A stretch of DNA of 64,000 nucleotides from Virgibacillus oceani. GTDB lineage: Bacteria; Bacillota; Bacilli; Bacillales; Amphibacillaceae. Position numbers and translations under genes: made by a program. This document shows positions 63,280-64,000 of this stretch, in pieces (position 1 is the first letter of the stretch; each line of letters begins with the position of its first letter). The stretch is taken from contig NZ_BMFR01000007.1 of NCBI RefSeq assembly GCF_014638995.1, positions 1 to 64,000 of the forward strand, given 5' to 3'. The notes beneath the pieces are model-generated. The model was not told the DNA's origin. It ran no database searches and saw nothing but the letters and a program-made list of their open reading frames with translations.

Positions 63280-64000
63280 ATGAAGAAGCTTGTAACACTT
63301 GTGCTAATAATTTTCCTGCTGCTCGGCTCCGCAACATCAATACACGCTGAGGAAGCAGATGGGGTGAAAGAACAGGTCATCTATTCAATTTTTGTTGACC
63401 GATTTAACAATATTGATCGCTCTCGTGATAAACAGGTTGATATTGACGATCCAAATGCTTACCACGGAGGAGACATTCAAGGGATTATTGATAAGTTGGA
63501 TTACATAAAAGAACTAGGGTTTACGACAATATCCCTATCCTCCATTATGGAAAACTCCCCAAACGGGTATCATGGTTATTGGATTGAGGACTTTTTTAAA
63601 GTAGAAGAAGAATTCGGTACATTAGAAGATGTTAGAAAGTTAGTCAATGAGGCACATGAGAAGGGTATAAAGGTTATCCTTGAATTCGTGCCAAATTACG
63701 TATCAGAAGACCATCCATTTGCAGACGATTCTAGTAAAACTAAATCCAATACCACTACAGACGCTTTGTGGCTGGATGGTGCTGTTACCCTAAATCAGGA
63801 AAATGAAGATGTAAAGAAAATGCTGTTGGAAGCAGCAGATTTTTGGTTGAACGAAACAGATATTGATGGGTTTCAGCTGCATGCAATTGAGCAATCCTCC
63901 ATAACGTTTTTAAAAGAATTTGTTAATCATGTAAAAGAAGTGAAACCAACTATTTATTTGACCGGGACTGTATTAAATCCTGACAAACTAACAGAGGAAT
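63280..64000 (+). CDS. Secreted GH13 alpha-amylase-like protein with altered catalytic residues (partial)
   Basis: 240 codons are visible before the window edge; GGAGGAAC precedes ATG 63280. A signal peptide (about 1-24, cleaved near HAEE) starts it. GH13 barrel motifs follow: IYSIFVDRFNN, AYHGGDIQGIIDKLDYIKELG, NGYHGYWIEDF. Region I reads LEFVPNYVSEDHP, with Asn-Tyr in place of Asn-His. Region II reads DGFQLHAIEQ: the nucleophile Asp is replaced by His201 and the Arg by Gln199. At region III the expected Glu is Thr230 (YLTGTVLNP). So the usual triad is not there, though the fold is. It may be a binding protein or belong to the Bacillus amylase group with an aberrant triad. Confidence 0.85.
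   Translation, partial: MKKLVTLVLIIFLLLGSATSIHAEEADGVKEQVIYSIFVDRFNNIDRSRDKQVDIDDPNAYHGGDIQGIIDKLDYIKELGFTTISLSSIMENSPNGYHGYWIEDFFKVEEEFGTLEDVRKLVNEAHEKGIKVILEFVPNYVSEDHPFADDSSKTKSNTTTDALWLDGAVTLNQENEDVKKMLLEAADFWLNETDIDGFQLHAIEQSSITFLKEFVNHVKEVKPTIYLTGTVLNPDKLTEE

Noticed and set aside
1..64000. tRNA, rRNA, transposase or prophage genes
   Set aside because: None of the characteristic sequences or gene sets was recognised on either strand.

Overview
The window is a low-GC Gram-positive chromosome segment from an endospore-forming Bacillaceae, most likely a halotolerant Virgibacillus/Oceanobacillus/Lentibacillus-type organism. Evidence: strong AGGAGG ribosome sites, a complete gerP spore-coat operon, ComK, TrpP, PrsA, AddAB, a glycine betaine OpuA system with GbsR-type regulators, and gene order that follows, as I remember it, the B. 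subtilis yha - ecs - hem - yhf - comK - yhj - add - gerP - yis region. No rRNA, tRNA, CRISPR array, prophage or transposase gene was seen.

Layout. 0.3-9.4 kb: DNA/RNA processing genes yhaO, yhaN, yhaM with a GbsR-type regulator placed between yhaN and yhaM, then yhaL, prsA, a small membrane protein, a DUF3267 membrane protein and yhaI. 9.4-14.2 kb: an osmoprotectant island with a second GbsR-type regulator divergent from opuAA-opuAB and two glycine betaine binding proteins whose lobes are in opposite order (a circular permutation). It lies where I would expect hpr/scoC. 14.3-20.4 kb: yhaH, trpP (with a TRAP site on its leader), hit, ecsAB and the yhaA peptidase. 20.5-25.9 kb: a ferritin-like protein, an MFS pump fused into an operon with liaFSR, and a BdbC/thioredoxin-like redox pair. 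25.9-32.3 kb: hmoB, pbpF and the heme genes hemE-hemH-hemY. 32.5-38.5 kb: pepF broken by one in-frame TAA codon, yhfH, yhfI, lplJ and lcfB with a FadR box. 38.6-49 kb: comK, yhjD, yhjE, a signal peptidase and addB-addA. 49.3-52.9 kb: a ba3-type cytochrome oxidase cluster with a SCO factor and an unknown membrane protein. 53.5-55.5 kb: gerPA-PF. 55.6-58.8 kb: a DUF418 protein, rocD and yisL. 58.9-63.2 kb: a Fur-box-flanked iron(III)-siderophore transporter without its own ATPase, plus a ferredoxin/flavodoxin-NADP reductase. 63.3 kb to the edge: the start of a secreted GH13 protein lacking the usual catalytic Asp and Glu.

Intergenic DNA is unusually structured. Two families of MITE-like repeats (about 180-370 bp, terminal inverted repeats, no ORF of their own) occupy most of the long gaps, a three-unit 53-bp tandem repeat lies upstream of ecsA, and there are several long hairpins. 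Control sites readable by eye include a TRAP site (trpP), a 10-6-10 palindrome at opuA, a FadR box (lcfB), a ComK box with a good sigma-A promoter (comK), two Fur boxes, and a sigma-K-like promoter (gerP).

I see no clear undescribed multi-gene system. The best leads are the permuted binding-protein pair, the pump-liaFSR operon, the oxidase-linked membrane protein, the degenerate amylase and the modular repeat family.
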